Under the pieces are notes generated by a model. It worked only from the letters and a program-made list of their open reading frames with translations. It was not told where the DNA came from and did no database searches. The translations under genes were made by a program, and so were the position numbers. From CAYXDR01 sp046498185 (GTDB taxonomy: Bacteria; Desulfobacterota; DSM-4660; Desulfatiglandales; Desulfatiglandaceae), in contig JAWOBE010000021.1 of the NCBI GenBank assembly GCA_046498185.1, positions 1 through 7,949 on the forward strand: a stretch of DNA of 7,949 bases. Direction: 5' to 3'. Positions 1-7,159 of the stretch are shown here, one piece after another (the first letter of the stretch is position 1; each line of letters starts with the position of its first letter).

Positions 1-823
1 CGTCATCCTGAGACGTTGGGGTTGTAAAAATTGGACCGCGGTTTAGGGAGTTTAGGGCATGCAGGCTCCTTAACTGATCGTAAAGCGCGGCATATGAAGG
101 GAAATTCGGAGATTTTAGGCCCTCCGCTTCACTCTGATGATGAATTTTAAGTTCCTGCCGCACAAAATTTAAAATTTCCCAGGCATGACCAACGGGATCT
201 AACCCGGAAAGCGAGGAAAGTTCTGCAAGGCTTCGAAGCGTTCCCACAGGATCGGCCAAGAGCTGATCGAAGGTGATCAGCAAATACTCCAGGCCCGTGC
301 AGCCCTCAAAGGCCTCTCGATTGTAAGCCGACCAGAGACGATGCCCTTTCGTCAGGTCGAGCCCGCAACACTGCTCCAGCGACATGGCCACCTCAGTCGG
401 TTGGCGCAGAATAACCACAACACACGGCTTCACATCATGATTAGCCAGAACCGTTTTCCACAGGGGCATCAGCCTGCACATGCGGGGGTCACCCACAGCA
501 AATGGACGGTCCTCGGTCAAAAACCGGCGCTGCAATATTGAGCCCAAGGACTCTTCGGCCTTCTTTGCGGCCCGGCCTTTCTCCCAATTCCGCTGAAAGC
601 CGCTTTCCATATCCCAGCGGCAGCCCAAATGCCTCAGCAGCGTCTCATGGATTTTCCCGATTTCGCTGTTTTCAAAAGACCCGGAATGCCCGTCATGATC
701 TCCTTGCACCGTTGCGTTTTCCAGGTTTACACCCATAAGTTTCAGGCAGCCCGCCAGAACCGTGCTGCCGCTTCTGTGCATACCCAGAATGACGGTACAG
801 TCCTTTCTGGTCATGTTTTCCAC
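1..823 (-). CDS. Sulfotransferase family protein (C-terminus cut by window edge)
   Basis: The minus-strand frame is open from the left edge to about 823, giving about 274 residues with the C-terminus missing. The N-terminus has the P-loop-like PAPS 5'-phosphosulfate motif GMHRSGST (residues 14-21). A second motif, LRQPTEVAMSL (about 139-149), matches the 3'-phosphate binding region of sulfotransferases. Members transfer sulfate from PAPS to a hydroxyl or amine of a sugar, lipid or protein; the acceptor cannot be read here. Start choice: a GTG at 823 lies 6 nt after AAGGAG (830-835), while the ATG at 814 lies 15 nt after it, so GTG is slightly preferred; the difference is three residues. The gene diverges from the secretion operon and need not belong to it. 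Family call is firm, substrate unknown. Confidence 0.85.
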   Translation of the reverse strand, partial: MENMTRKDCTVILGMHRSGSTVLAGCLKLMGVNLENATVQGDHDGHSGSFENSEIGKIHETLLRHLGCRWDMESGFQRNWEKGRAAKKAEESLGSILQRRFLTEDRPFAVGDPRMCRLMPLWKTVLANHDVKPCVVVILRQPTEVAMSLEQCCGLDLTKGHRLWSAYNREAFEGCTGLEYLLITFDQLLADPVGTLRSLAELSSLSGLDPVGHAWEILNFVRQELKIHHQSEAEGLKSPNFPSYAALYDQLRSLHALNSLNRGPIFTTPTSQDD

Positions 824-1182
824 CCCTGTCTCCTTCAAGGATTTCCCGGAAAAACAACAATCCGATTTTTCGGATTCGAGGCAAAATCAAGAAGAAAAGA
901 TAATCCGTTGACACCGTGGAAAACGACCCCTAGGGACACGAACTCAGAGTCGTTTATTGACCAAGTTTCCATCCGGAAAGGATACTTTTCGCCAGTCAAT
1001 TAGTAAATCCCGACAAGATCAAAATAAAACTGCGGCGTTGTTTGTGCGACGTAATCAAGCACGTCTCCACATTGCGGCCATGCTGGGTCAAATATAAAAC
1101 AGCGCTCTGATACGCTCAAGAAATTTTTTACCTGCCCAAATCCGCCCTCAAATATAATCTCCCCAAGACAATAATTTTCCTC
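824..1182. other. Divergent intergenic region, no gene
   Basis: About 360 bases between the sulfotransferase gene and the secretion operon promoter hold no supportable coding frame; the open frames over its left part are shadows of the sulfotransferase gene or short and unconvincing. Visible structure: a perfect 7-bp inverted repeat at 859-876 in the sulfotransferase leader, and the 10-mer TCAAATATAA present twice (1088-1097 and 1148-1157), exactly 60 nt apart. The second copy leads into a perfect TATAAT at 1153-1158 but has no good -35 element at normal spacing. Composition becomes AT-rich from about 1080. I see no clear promoter for the sulfotransferase gene. Confidence 0.6.
859..876 (-). 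promoter_or_regulatory. Short inverted repeat in sulfotransferase leader
   Basis: AATCCGA (859-865) and TCGGATT (870-876) form a perfect 7-bp inverted repeat around four T residues. On the minus strand it sits about 36 nt upstream of the GTG start and is followed by a mixed T-rich run (GTTGTTTTTCC). It could be a protein-binding site or a weak leader hairpin. The stem has only three G-C pairs, so strong termination is unlikely. Confidence 0.35.
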
Positions 1183-1213
1183 TTGACAATGGTTCCATAT
1201 ATGGTACCATAAT
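1183..1213 (+). promoter_or_regulatory. Sigma70-like promoter of the secretion operon
   Basis: A perfect -35 TTGACA lies at 1183-1188. Two -10 candidates follow: TACCAT at 1205-1210 (16-nt spacer, 4 of 6 matches) and CATAAT at 1208-1213 (19-nt spacer, 5 of 6 matches). Transcription would begin near 1217-1220, leaving a leader of about 30 nt before the ATG at 1251. The spacer is almost entirely occupied by a palindrome (1189-1210), so a bound protein would compete directly with RNA polymerase. The element lies directly upstream of the RHH gene and five co-directional genes, so it is the natural operon promoter. Confidence 0.65.
1189..1210. promoter_or_regulatory. Putative RHH operator, 22-bp near-perfect palindrome
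   Basis: Two 10-mers, ATGGTTCCAT (1189-1198) and ATGGTACCAT (1201-1210), are separated by AT. The whole 22 bp is an inverted repeat with a single mismatched pair (positions 6 and 17). The second 10-mer is itself a perfect palindrome, and the two 10-mers are also direct repeats with a 12-bp period. Tandem short palindromes about one helical turn apart are typical of Arc/CopG-type ribbon-helix-helix operators, where two dimers bind side by side. The gene immediately downstream encodes an RHH protein, so autoregulation is inferred. Confidence 0.6.
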
Positions 1214-1250
1214 TTTAATATTCATCTTAAACAGTTAAAATGCCAAAATT

Positions 1251-1568
1251 ATGAGTGAAATAAAAGAAAAAAAATTCAGCGGCCAATTCAGGCTGCGCAT
1301 CCCCGGTTCTCTTCACTCCGCCCTAGTGGAAGAAGCCCGCAGCCAGGGCGTCTCCCTTAACAGCTACGTGATTTTTCTGCTGAGTTCACGACACAGCCAG
1401 GAACAGACCTGGCAAAAAGCGCTCCAGTTTCATAAGCAGCAAGTGAGAGACACCGCCCAGGCGGTACACGAAATGCATAAAATGGTAGCCAGCTTAACGC
1501 TCGGCGAACCAGAGCCGGAAGGCTTCACCTGGCTCAGTAGTGAAACCAGCAATGTTGTGATTCAATAG
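1251..1568 (+). CDS. Ribbon-helix-helix DNA-binding protein, probable operon regulator
   Basis: This 105-residue protein has an Arc/HicB-C-terminal-type ribbon-helix-helix fold in its first half. A beta strand with alternating residues (FSGQFRLRIP, about 9-18) would insert into the DNA groove. Helix A (SLHSALVEEARSQG, 20-33) and helix B starting at the conserved VSLNSYV (34-40) follow. The rest is polar and partly helical, with no HicB RNase-H-like half. No toxin gene accompanies it, so a transcriptional regulator is more likely than an antitoxin. The 22-bp palindrome in its promoter supports autoregulation. The ATG at 1251 is the only reasonable start: an upstream ATG at 1240 runs into a stop after four codons. 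No clear Shine-Dalgarno site is visible, so initiation may be weak. It is the first gene of the secretion operon. Confidence 0.85.
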   Translation: MSEIKEKKFSGQFRLRIPGSLHSALVEEARSQGVSLNSYVIFLLSSRHSQEQTWQKALQFHKQQVRDTAQAVHEMHKMVASLTLGEPEPEGFTWLSSETSNVVIQ

Positions 1569-1592
1569 CAGGCGGAGGCATGAACGCGGTTT

Positions 1593-1997
1593 ATGATACG
1601 AAATGTATGGGGAGTCTTGTGTAGAGACATTATTACCGACCAGGAAAGCAACTCGGTCTCCTATATCAGGTGCATCGAAGAAGGCTTCGCCCGTGATTTA
1701 CCTGTGCGCATCGGCCCTATGTTCCTGGGCACCCTGTGGGAAAAAAACGGAGAAGATCAGGAAATTATCCGCTTCCGTGTTGCTCTGGCCTGTCCGGATA
1801 AAACCATCAAGGCGATCCTGCAAACAAACCCGATAACCATGGATCGCCCGAGGCACCGCCTGCATTTTAGGCTGAAATCCATGGAAGTGACCAGTTTCGG
1901 CACCCACCAAATCATCGTCGAGTACAACCAGGAGCGGGAATGGCTGCAAGCCGCCAGGTTGCCGATCCTGATCAGGAAAGTAGAGGAAAGCAGCTGA
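1593..1997 (+). CDS. Conserved small beta-rich protein, DUF6941-like
   Basis: The gene encodes 134 residues with no signal peptide or membrane segment, so a cytoplasmic location is likely. The pattern is of alternating beta strands: an opening VLCRDI segment (about 8-13), a SYIRCIE strand (about 23-29), a FRVALACPDKTIKAIL hairpin, and closing strands THQIIVEYNQ and LPILIRKV. This order resembles the DUF6941 proteins, which are predicted to be immunoglobulin-like and have no settled function; the assignment is from memory of the pattern, not a search. It lies 24 nt after the RHH gene and ends 1 nt before the first ABC gene, so it is surely in the operon. GGAGG at 1574-1578 is 14 nt from the ATG, which is long, but an in-frame stop at 1581 excludes any earlier start. 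Confidence 0.8.
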   Translation: MIRNVWGVLCRDIITDQESNSVSYIRCIEEGFARDLPVRIGPMFLGTLWEKNGEDQEIIRFRVALACPDKTIKAILQTNPITMDRPRHRLHFRLKSMEVTSFGTHQIIVEYNQEREWLQAARLPILIRKVEESS

Positions 1998-1998
1998 C

Positions 1999-3705
1999 AT
2001 GGAAGAAGAACTTAAGAAAAATTTGAGGCTGGCAATCCTCTTGAGTATTTTCATCAGCATGCTCAACCTTATACTGCCGTTCAACATGCTGATGCTTTTT
2101 TGGTTTGTGATACCCAGCGAAAGTATTTCCAACATATACGTCATCGCTTTTGCCGCCACGGCCGGCCTGATGTTTATGACCATATTCGACCGTCTACGCT
2201 TCGCCCTGATGCGACGGTTTTCGCTGCGGTTGAACGAGGAATTGGGAGAGAAGATTCTGCTGGGATTACTGCAAGACCGATCCCTTGAACAAAAAGGGAG
2301 CTATTCTTCGGCCATGGAGGATTTGACGAGGGTACGGAACTTTTTGAATTCCCCAACATCCTCGGCTTTCCTGGACAGCATGGTTTCGCCTCTCCAGCTT
2401 GCCATCCTTTATTTTATCAGCCCCCTCATAGGAGCGCTGGCCACGGTGTGTATACTGGTCATACTGACAGTTATGTTAGTGGGGCGCAAACCGACCCGAG
2501 AGCTTCTGCAGCGTGCCAACGGACGTTTCGCCAGGGTGAACAACCTGTCACGGGAATGCGTGGAAAACTCCCAGGCCGTGGCCGCAATGGGCATGCAGCC
2601 CCAATTGAACAAGCGCTGGCGTGAAATGCAGAACGAAATGATCACAGACCAAACCGAAGCCAGCGAAAAGGCCGGCGTACACTCAGCAATCACCAAGTCC
2701 ATGGGCTGGATCATGCAGGTGGTGTTAATGGGTGCAGGCACCGCGATGATCATTGCGGGAACACTGGATAGCGGCATGGCGATCATCGCGGTTATCATCG
2801 CCGGCAGGGTTATAATGCCCATGCAAATGGTGGTGAACGGCTGGAAACAATATCAGAATGCCCGGGACGCCTTTCTGAGACTCCGGGAACTACTTGCTGA
2901 AATGCAGAAAAAAGAAAAGAAAGAGACTTTGGAACTGCCCCCGCCGAAAGGTCAGCTGAAGGCGGAAGGCCTGTTCTATGCCATCGGTGGAAAACCGATA
3001 ATCCGGGGGGTCTCCTTTGACCTGGAAGCCGGACAGACCCTCGGACTGATAGGACCCAGTGGTGCCGGTAAATCGACCCTGGCAAGGATTCTCACCGGTG
3101 TGGTGCCGCCCCACAACGGCATTCTCCGCTTGGACGGAGCCGATATACACAAGTGGGATCAAAATAAACTTGGCGGTCACATCGGCTACCTCCCCCAGGA
3201 TGTGGAACTTTTCGAAGGGACGATAGCCGGGAATATAGCCCGCTTTCGGAAAACCGACATGGAAAATATCCTGGAAGCGGCCCGCAAATCCGGGGTGGAC
3301 GGAATAATCAGCGGAATGCCTGAAAGCTATGACACCAAAATCGAAGAAAGAGGATTCAACCTGCCCGGTGGACTGAGGAGGCGCATCGGACTTGCGCGGG
3401 CGTTGTTCGGCAACCCACGCATCCTGATACTGGATGAACCGGATGCCAATCTCGACCATGAAGGGCTCTTGAGCTTGGTACAAATTATCAAAAAAGCCCA
3501 TGAAGAAGAGACCACCTTGGTCTTGATTACACATCGCCTACAGCTTCTTCAGTTCACACATCAACTGCTGATGTTAAAAAACGGGCAAGCCGCAATGTAC
3601 GGGCCCACCTCCCAGGTGCTTCCTAAACTTCTTAATCCCCAGGGCCCCCAGCCGGCGGCATCTCCGGTGCCGATAGGAAAAATGAGCGGAGTTGGACATG
3701 CGTAA
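1999..3705 (+). CDS. Type I secretion ABC permease/ATPase, diverged subunit with degenerate signature motif
   Basis: This 568-residue half transporter has an N-terminal membrane domain with hydrophobic segments near 10-36, 45-65, 125-160 and 235-280, then an ATPase domain. Visible motifs are Walker A GPSGAGKST (352-360, Lys358), Q-loop Gln400, Walker B ILILDEP (475-481, Glu480) and H-loop His512. The signature motif is LPGGL (455-459) instead of LSGGQ. The PrtD-type membrane hallmark (an aromatic-rich DTPW segment) is replaced by FLDSMVSPLQ, although an AMGM motif remains. There is no N-terminal C39 peptidase domain. With its neighbour it probably forms a heterodimeric inner-membrane exporter in which one composite ATP site is impaired. 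The start ATG follows the previous stop by 1 nt with GAGGAAAG upstream, and its end overlaps the next gene. Confidence 0.92.
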   Translation: MEEELKKNLRLAILLSIFISMLNLILPFNMLMLFWFVIPSESISNIYVIAFAATAGLMFMTIFDRLRFALMRRFSLRLNEELGEKILLGLLQDRSLEQKGSYSSAMEDLTRVRNFLNSPTSSAFLDSMVSPLQLAILYFISPLIGALATVCILVILTVMLVGRKPTRELLQRANGRFARVNNLSRECVENSQAVAAMGMQPQLNKRWREMQNEMITDQTEASEKAGVHSAITKSMGWIMQVVLMGAGTAMIIAGTLDSGMAIIAVIIAGRVIMPMQMVVNGWKQYQNARDAFLRLRELLAEMQKKEKKETLELPPPKGQLKAEGLFYAIGGKPIIRGVSFDLEAGQTLGLIGPSGAGKSTLARILTGVVPPHNGILRLDGADIHKWDQNKLGGHIGYLPQDVELFEGTIAGNIARFRKTDMENILEAARKSGVDGIISGMPESYDTKIEERGFNLPGGLRRRIGLARALFGNPRILILDEPDANLDHEGLLSLVQIIKKAHEEETTLVLITHRLQLLQFTHQLLMLKNGQAAMYGPTSQVLPKLLNPQGPQPAASPVPIGKMSGVGHA

Positions 3706-5368
3706 ATATATGCTGAAAATAATGCCTCATTTGGGCTGCGGTTTTTTCTTCAGCCTGTTCATAAATGTACTCGTTTTGTCCTATATCCTGTACCTTCGGC
3801 TTCTCTTCGACAAAGTCATGACCGGTCGGAGCTTGGAAACCCTGTTTTACCTGACTTTAGCTGTTATAGGGGCCTACATTGTCTCGGGTATGCTGGAGGC
3901 CGTACGCTCCAAACTGCTGGTACGCATCGGGGTAAAATATGACAACATGGTGGCCGGCAGAATTTTCGAGCACATGATTAACGATTCCATAGTGCCGGGA
4001 TCGCCGAAACACACCCAGGGGCTCAAGGATGTAAACACCATCCGAAACTTTCTGGGCGGAACGGGCATTTTTGCCCTTTTCGACACCCCATGGGTGCCTG
4101 TTTACCTGGCGGTCATCTTTCTTTTCCACCCGCTGTTGGGCTGGCTGGCCTGCACCGGCGGCGTGCTTCTTCTATTCCTGGTCGTGGCCCAGGAGCTGGC
4201 AACCTCTCGCATGCAAAAAAAATATGCCAATTCATCACTGCAGACGGACCAATTTCTTCGTTTTGTCATGCGCAACGCCCAAGCCGTCCATGCCATGGGT
4301 ATGCTCCCTGCATTGGTCGGTCATTGGCGCGATTTCAACCGCCAGGATGTAACCTTCGAAGATACGATGGCTGGAAGGACAGCCGGCTTCCAAAATATGG
4401 CCAAGGTGGTCATGTCCACCACTGTTCTTGCCGTCATGGCCACCGGTGCCTTTCTCGTCATAAAACATGAGGCTACAATCGGTACCATGGTGGCGGCTTC
4501 CATGTTCATGGGAAGGGCACTGGCTCCGCTGATGATGCTTGGAAACGCGTGGAAAAGTTGGCAGGAATCCAGGCTCGCCTATAAAAGACTCGATCAACTG
4601 ATGGCCGAGGGTGAATCCGGAGCAAATGATATCTCATTAACCATCGTGCCTTCTTACGATGAGCCTCCTCCGATTTTCCGGGCTGAAAACATAAGCCATT
4701 CCATAGATTCCACGCCGGTGCTGGAGAACGTTTCCTTCAGCCTGACCCCCGGAGAAATCCTGGCTGTGATCGGACCAAGCGGCGCCGGGAAATCCACCCT
4801 GGGGAGGATAATTCTGGGCTTGTGGAAGCCGGATGAAGGTAAGGTGCTTCTGGGCGACACGCCGCTCGAGCAATTTGATCGAACCATGCTAGGCAGAAAG
4901 GTGGGTTATGTACCCCAGGAAATCGATCTTTTCTCCGGCACGGTGGCTGAAAACATAGCCAGGATGGGTGATGTGGACTCCGAGGGGGTAGTCGCCGCCG
5001 CAAAAGAGGCGGGTGCCCACGAAATGATTCTCGAACTGCCCCAAGGCTATGATACCCGGATCGGTCCCGGGGGCGTGACCCTTTCTGGAGGACAACAACA
5101 ATGCATCGCTCTTGCAAGGGCCGGATACCGGGAGCCTTGGTTGATGGTTCTGGACGAACCCGATTCCCATCTGGATAACAGCAGCCGCGGTATGTTCCAT
5201 AAAATGCTCAAAGAGCTCAAGGAAAAGGGAACCCTCCAGGTGGTCATTTCCCACAAAAGGGAGCTGGCCAAACTGGCTGACCGGGTTCTCATGCTGGATG
5301 GAGGCCGAGGTATTGAGTTATCAGCCGCCGAATATCAAACAGCGAACAATCAGACACAATCGGAGTAA
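3698..5368 (+). CDS. Type I secretion ABC permease/ATPase, canonical PrtD-like subunit
   Basis: This 556-residue half transporter of the PrtD/HlyB group lacks a C39 peptidase domain. The membrane part has segments near 8-33, 45-65, 125-165 and 240-280, and carries the PrtD-type hallmark FDTPWVPVYLAVIFLFHPLLG and the AMGM motif. The ATPase motifs are all canonical: Walker A GPSGAGKST (359-367, Lys365), Q-loop Gln407, signature LSGGQ (462-466), Walker B LMVLDEP (482-488, Glu487) and His519. It would power transport of substrate across the inner membrane into the adaptor channel. A TTG at 3692 is in frame, but the ATG at 3698 has GGAG (3688-3691) 6 nt upstream and is the better start. The gene overlaps the upstream ABC gene by 8 nt, implying translational coupling and balanced amounts, as suits a heterodimer. 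Confidence 0.95.
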   Translation: MRKYMLKIMPHLGCGFFFSLFINVLVLSYILYLRLLFDKVMTGRSLETLFYLTLAVIGAYIVSGMLEAVRSKLLVRIGVKYDNMVAGRIFEHMINDSIVPGSPKHTQGLKDVNTIRNFLGGTGIFALFDTPWVPVYLAVIFLFHPLLGWLACTGGVLLLFLVVAQELATSRMQKKYANSSLQTDQFLRFVMRNAQAVHAMGMLPALVGHWRDFNRQDVTFEDTMAGRTAGFQNMAKVVMSTTVLAVMATGAFLVIKHEATIGTMVAASMFMGRALAPLMMLGNAWKSWQESRLAYKRLDQLMAEGESGANDISLTIVPSYDEPPPIFRAENISHSIDSTPVLENVSFSLTPGEILAVIGPSGAGKSTLGRIILGLWKPDEGKVLLGDTPLEQFDRTMLGRKVGYVPQEIDLFSGTVAENIARMGDVDSEGVVAAAKEAGAHEMILELPQGYDTRIGPGGVTLSGGQQQCIALARAGYREPWLMVLDEPDSHLDNSSRGMFHKMLKELKEKGTLQVVISHKRELAKLADRVLMLDGGRGIELSAAEYQTANNQTQSE

Positions 5369-5374
5369 AAGGTT

Positions 5375-6730
5375 ATGCCCGACAACGAAACGAAAGAGGT
5401 AACGCCTGTCGAGGTGGAATCCCCAGGAAAGCCCGCTGCGACCGGATCATCCAAAAAAGTCATTATATGGGGGTTGATCCTGGTATTCCTGTTTTTCGGT
5501 GTACTGGGAACATGGGCCGCCACGGCCAAGCTTCAGGGTGCCGTCATCGCGCCCGGAGAAATCATTGTCGAAACATACCGCAAGCAGGTCCAGCATCTGT
5601 CCGGCGGCATCGTAAAGGAAATTCTTGTCCGTGAAGGAGGCTGGGTGGATCAGGGGCAGGTTTTGATACGGCTTGATGGGGAAAACGTCCTGGCCAGCCG
5701 TGATATGCTTCTTGCAAGAATGGACAGCCTGCTGGCTCGGCTGGCCCGACTTATGGCTGAGATCAAACTGGCTAAAAGTATTAAATGGCCGGACTATCTT
5801 ATGGAACGGGCCGAACTGCCGGATGCCGCTGAATACATGCACAGCGAAAAGCAGATATTTGACGCGAATCTTGCATCGAAAAACAGCCAGAAAACGCTGC
5901 ACCGGGCTCAGATCAACAGGCTTAACACGATGATACAGGGCCGTCAGAAGCAGATCGCAGCGGTCCGGAAAACCATCTTGTCTCTGGAAGAAGAACTCAA
6001 GGCCAAACAGAGCCTTCTGAGGGAAAAATATATCGATCAACCCCAGGTCATGGAAATTCAGCGCACTCTCAATTCCAACGAGGCTCGGCTGGAGGAACTT
6101 GAGACGGAAATCGCCGAATCACGTCAAAACATACGCTCTCTGGAATTACAGATCCAGGACCTGGACAAAAAATACGCCCAGGAAGCGGCCAAGCAGATGG
6201 GCGAAGTCCGCCAGGAAATCGTAGCACTGCGTGAACAGCTGCGCCCGGCGGAGGATGCAGCCCGCCGCCTGGATATTACCGCACCGGCTTCCGGAGTGGT
6301 AGTCAATATGGAAGTGCGGACGGAAGGCGGGGTAATCCAGGGAGGGGCGCCTTTGATGGAAATCGTCCCGCGCGACAGCGGACTGGTAGTCGCCGCGCAG
6401 GTACCCCCGGACAAAATCGACGAAGTCCGGCAGGGCCAGAGCGCCAGCGTGTCGCTTTCAGCTTTTCCGATGAGATACACGCCAAAGGTCGACGGAAAGG
6501 TGGTTTACGTGTCGGCCGACCGGATAGAACCGGAGCGGATGGGTGCATTACCCCACTACCTGGTTTACGTTCGTCTGGATCTTGAAAGCTTGCGTAACGC
6601 CATCGGCGATGAAACCAGATTGACCCCGGGCATGCCAGCCGAGGCCTATATACAAACCGAGGCGCGGACTATGCTGAGCTACATTCTAACGCCAATTACC
6701 GAAAGCATGGGCCGCGCTTTCCGCGAGTAG
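5375..6730 (+). CDS. HlyD-family type I secretion periplasmic adaptor (PrtE-like)
   Basis: This 451-residue membrane fusion protein bridges the inner-membrane ABC pair and an outer-membrane channel. A short cytoplasmic tail is followed by one membrane helix (about 29-50), then the first lipoyl half (GGIVKEILVREGGWVDQG). A long charged helical region (about 105-295) forms the periplasmic coiled-coil hairpin. The second lipoyl half follows (DITAPASGVVVNMEV, from about 300), then a beta-barrel region. The C-terminus has the family hallmark LTPGMPAEAYIQTEARTMLS and ends in GRAFRE, as PrtE-type adaptors do. Length is normal for the family. It starts 6 nt after the second ABC gene, with GGAG (5362-5365) 9 nt before the ATG. 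The partner TolC-like outer-membrane protein is not in the window. Confidence 0.95.
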   Translation: MPDNETKEVTPVEVESPGKPAATGSSKKVIIWGLILVFLFFGVLGTWAATAKLQGAVIAPGEIIVETYRKQVQHLSGGIVKEILVREGGWVDQGQVLIRLDGENVLASRDMLLARMDSLLARLARLMAEIKLAKSIKWPDYLMERAELPDAAEYMHSEKQIFDANLASKNSQKTLHRAQINRLNTMIQGRQKQIAAVRKTILSLEEELKAKQSLLREKYIDQPQVMEIQRTLNSNEARLEELETEIAESRQNIRSLELQIQDLDKKYAQEAAKQMGEVRQEIVALREQLRPAEDAARRLDITAPASGVVVNMEVRTEGGVIQGGAPLMEIVPRDSGLVVAAQVPPDKIDEVRQGQSASVSLSAFPMRYTPKVDGKVVYVSADRIEPERMGALPHYLVYVRLDLESLRNAIGDETRLTPGMPAEAYIQTEARTMLSYILTPITESMGRAFRE

Positions 6731-6818
6731 CCCCGGTTTTCAAACTCACAGATCAGCCCTGATCTTTAAATGATCAGATATTTGTCACATAAACCAAAAA
6801 TAGAAGGAGTCATTAAAA

Positions 6819-7037
6819 ATGCACATTTTTGCAGATCAAATCAGCCAGATAGTCTTTTCCAACAACAACATCCGCATAACTCTGACCCAGAGAGGTCCGG
6901 ACGAAAGCCTGGTAGATGTGGGAACATTGATAATCCCGATCAATCAGGCGAATAACTTCGTCAACCGCCTTGCCAATGGTTTAACGCAGTTGAATGAGCA
7001 GCTCAAGGCTCAAGCTGAAACAAACCCCGATCAATAA
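6819..7037 (+). CDS. Small protein of unknown function, secretion-operon linked (paralogue A)
   Basis: This 72-residue protein is not one I recognise. It has a strong AAGGAG (6804-6809) 9 nt before the ATG, which supports translation. The first half looks like beta strands (QIVFSNNNIRITLT), then G-x-LIIP (35-40), then an amphipathic helix (about 43-65, containing QLNEQLKAQ) and a polar tail. There is no signal peptide, membrane segment, RTX repeat or double-glycine leader. It aligns without gaps to the 76-residue protein encoded convergently at 7160-7390, sharing N-x-x-IR, G-x-x-IIP and QL-x-E. It lies 88 nt after the adaptor gene, probably in the same transcript because no convincing promoter intervenes. 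It could be cargo, a chaperone or an accessory subunit; none is shown. Confidence 0.8.
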   Translation: MHIFADQISQIVFSNNNIRITLTQRGPDESLVDVGTLIIPINQANNFVNRLANGLTQLNEQLKAQAETNPDQ

Positions 7038-7079
7038 ACAATCTGCATTCTGTGGATGCGGCTACAAATCACCTATCAC

Positions 7080-7135
7080 AAAAAAGCCTTGCACAACCCG
7101 CTTAACCGCGGTGTCGCTGCAAGGCTGATCTTTTC
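7080..7135. terminator. Bidirectional hairpin terminator between convergent small genes
   Basis: AGCCTTGCA (7085-7093) and TGCAAGGCT (7118-7126) form a perfect 9-bp stem. A nested CCGC/GCGG mini-stem lies inside the 24-nt loop. On the minus strand the stem runs directly into six T residues (complement of 7079-7084), a good intrinsic terminator for the 76-residue gene. On the plus strand it is followed by GATCTTTTCTTC, a weaker U-tract that could end the secretion operon. It sits between the two convergent stop codons, as expected for a shared terminator. Confidence 0.75.
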
Positions 7136-7159
7136 TTCAGAATAAGCGAGAATCGTTAA

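Noticed and set aside
629..1003. Plus-strand open frame of 124 codons over the sulfotransferase region
   Set aside because: It is antisense to a minus-strand gene with clear PAPS-binding motifs; it has no recognisable protein features and runs into intergenic sequence.
1251..1997. Toxin-antitoxin pair (RHH antitoxin plus next gene as toxin)
   Set aside because: The second product shows no RelE, HicA, MazF or PIN-like features, and both genes are packed into a secretion operon.
2890..3534. Long minus-strand frame of 214 codons inside the first ABC gene
   Set aside because: Shadow of the ABC ATPase domain, which has all family motifs on the plus strand.
3692..3697. TTG at 3692 as start of the second ABC gene
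   Set aside because: GGAG at 3688-3691 would directly abut it; the ATG at 3698 has proper 6-nt spacing.
5447..6040. Minus-strand frame of 197 codons inside the adaptor gene
   Set aside because: Shadow of the HlyD coding region; low-quality composition and no ribosome binding context.
6751..6777. Terminator after the adaptor gene (GATCA/TGATC inverted repeat)
   Set aside because: Only about five pairs with a mostly AT stem and no T-run following; too weak to call.
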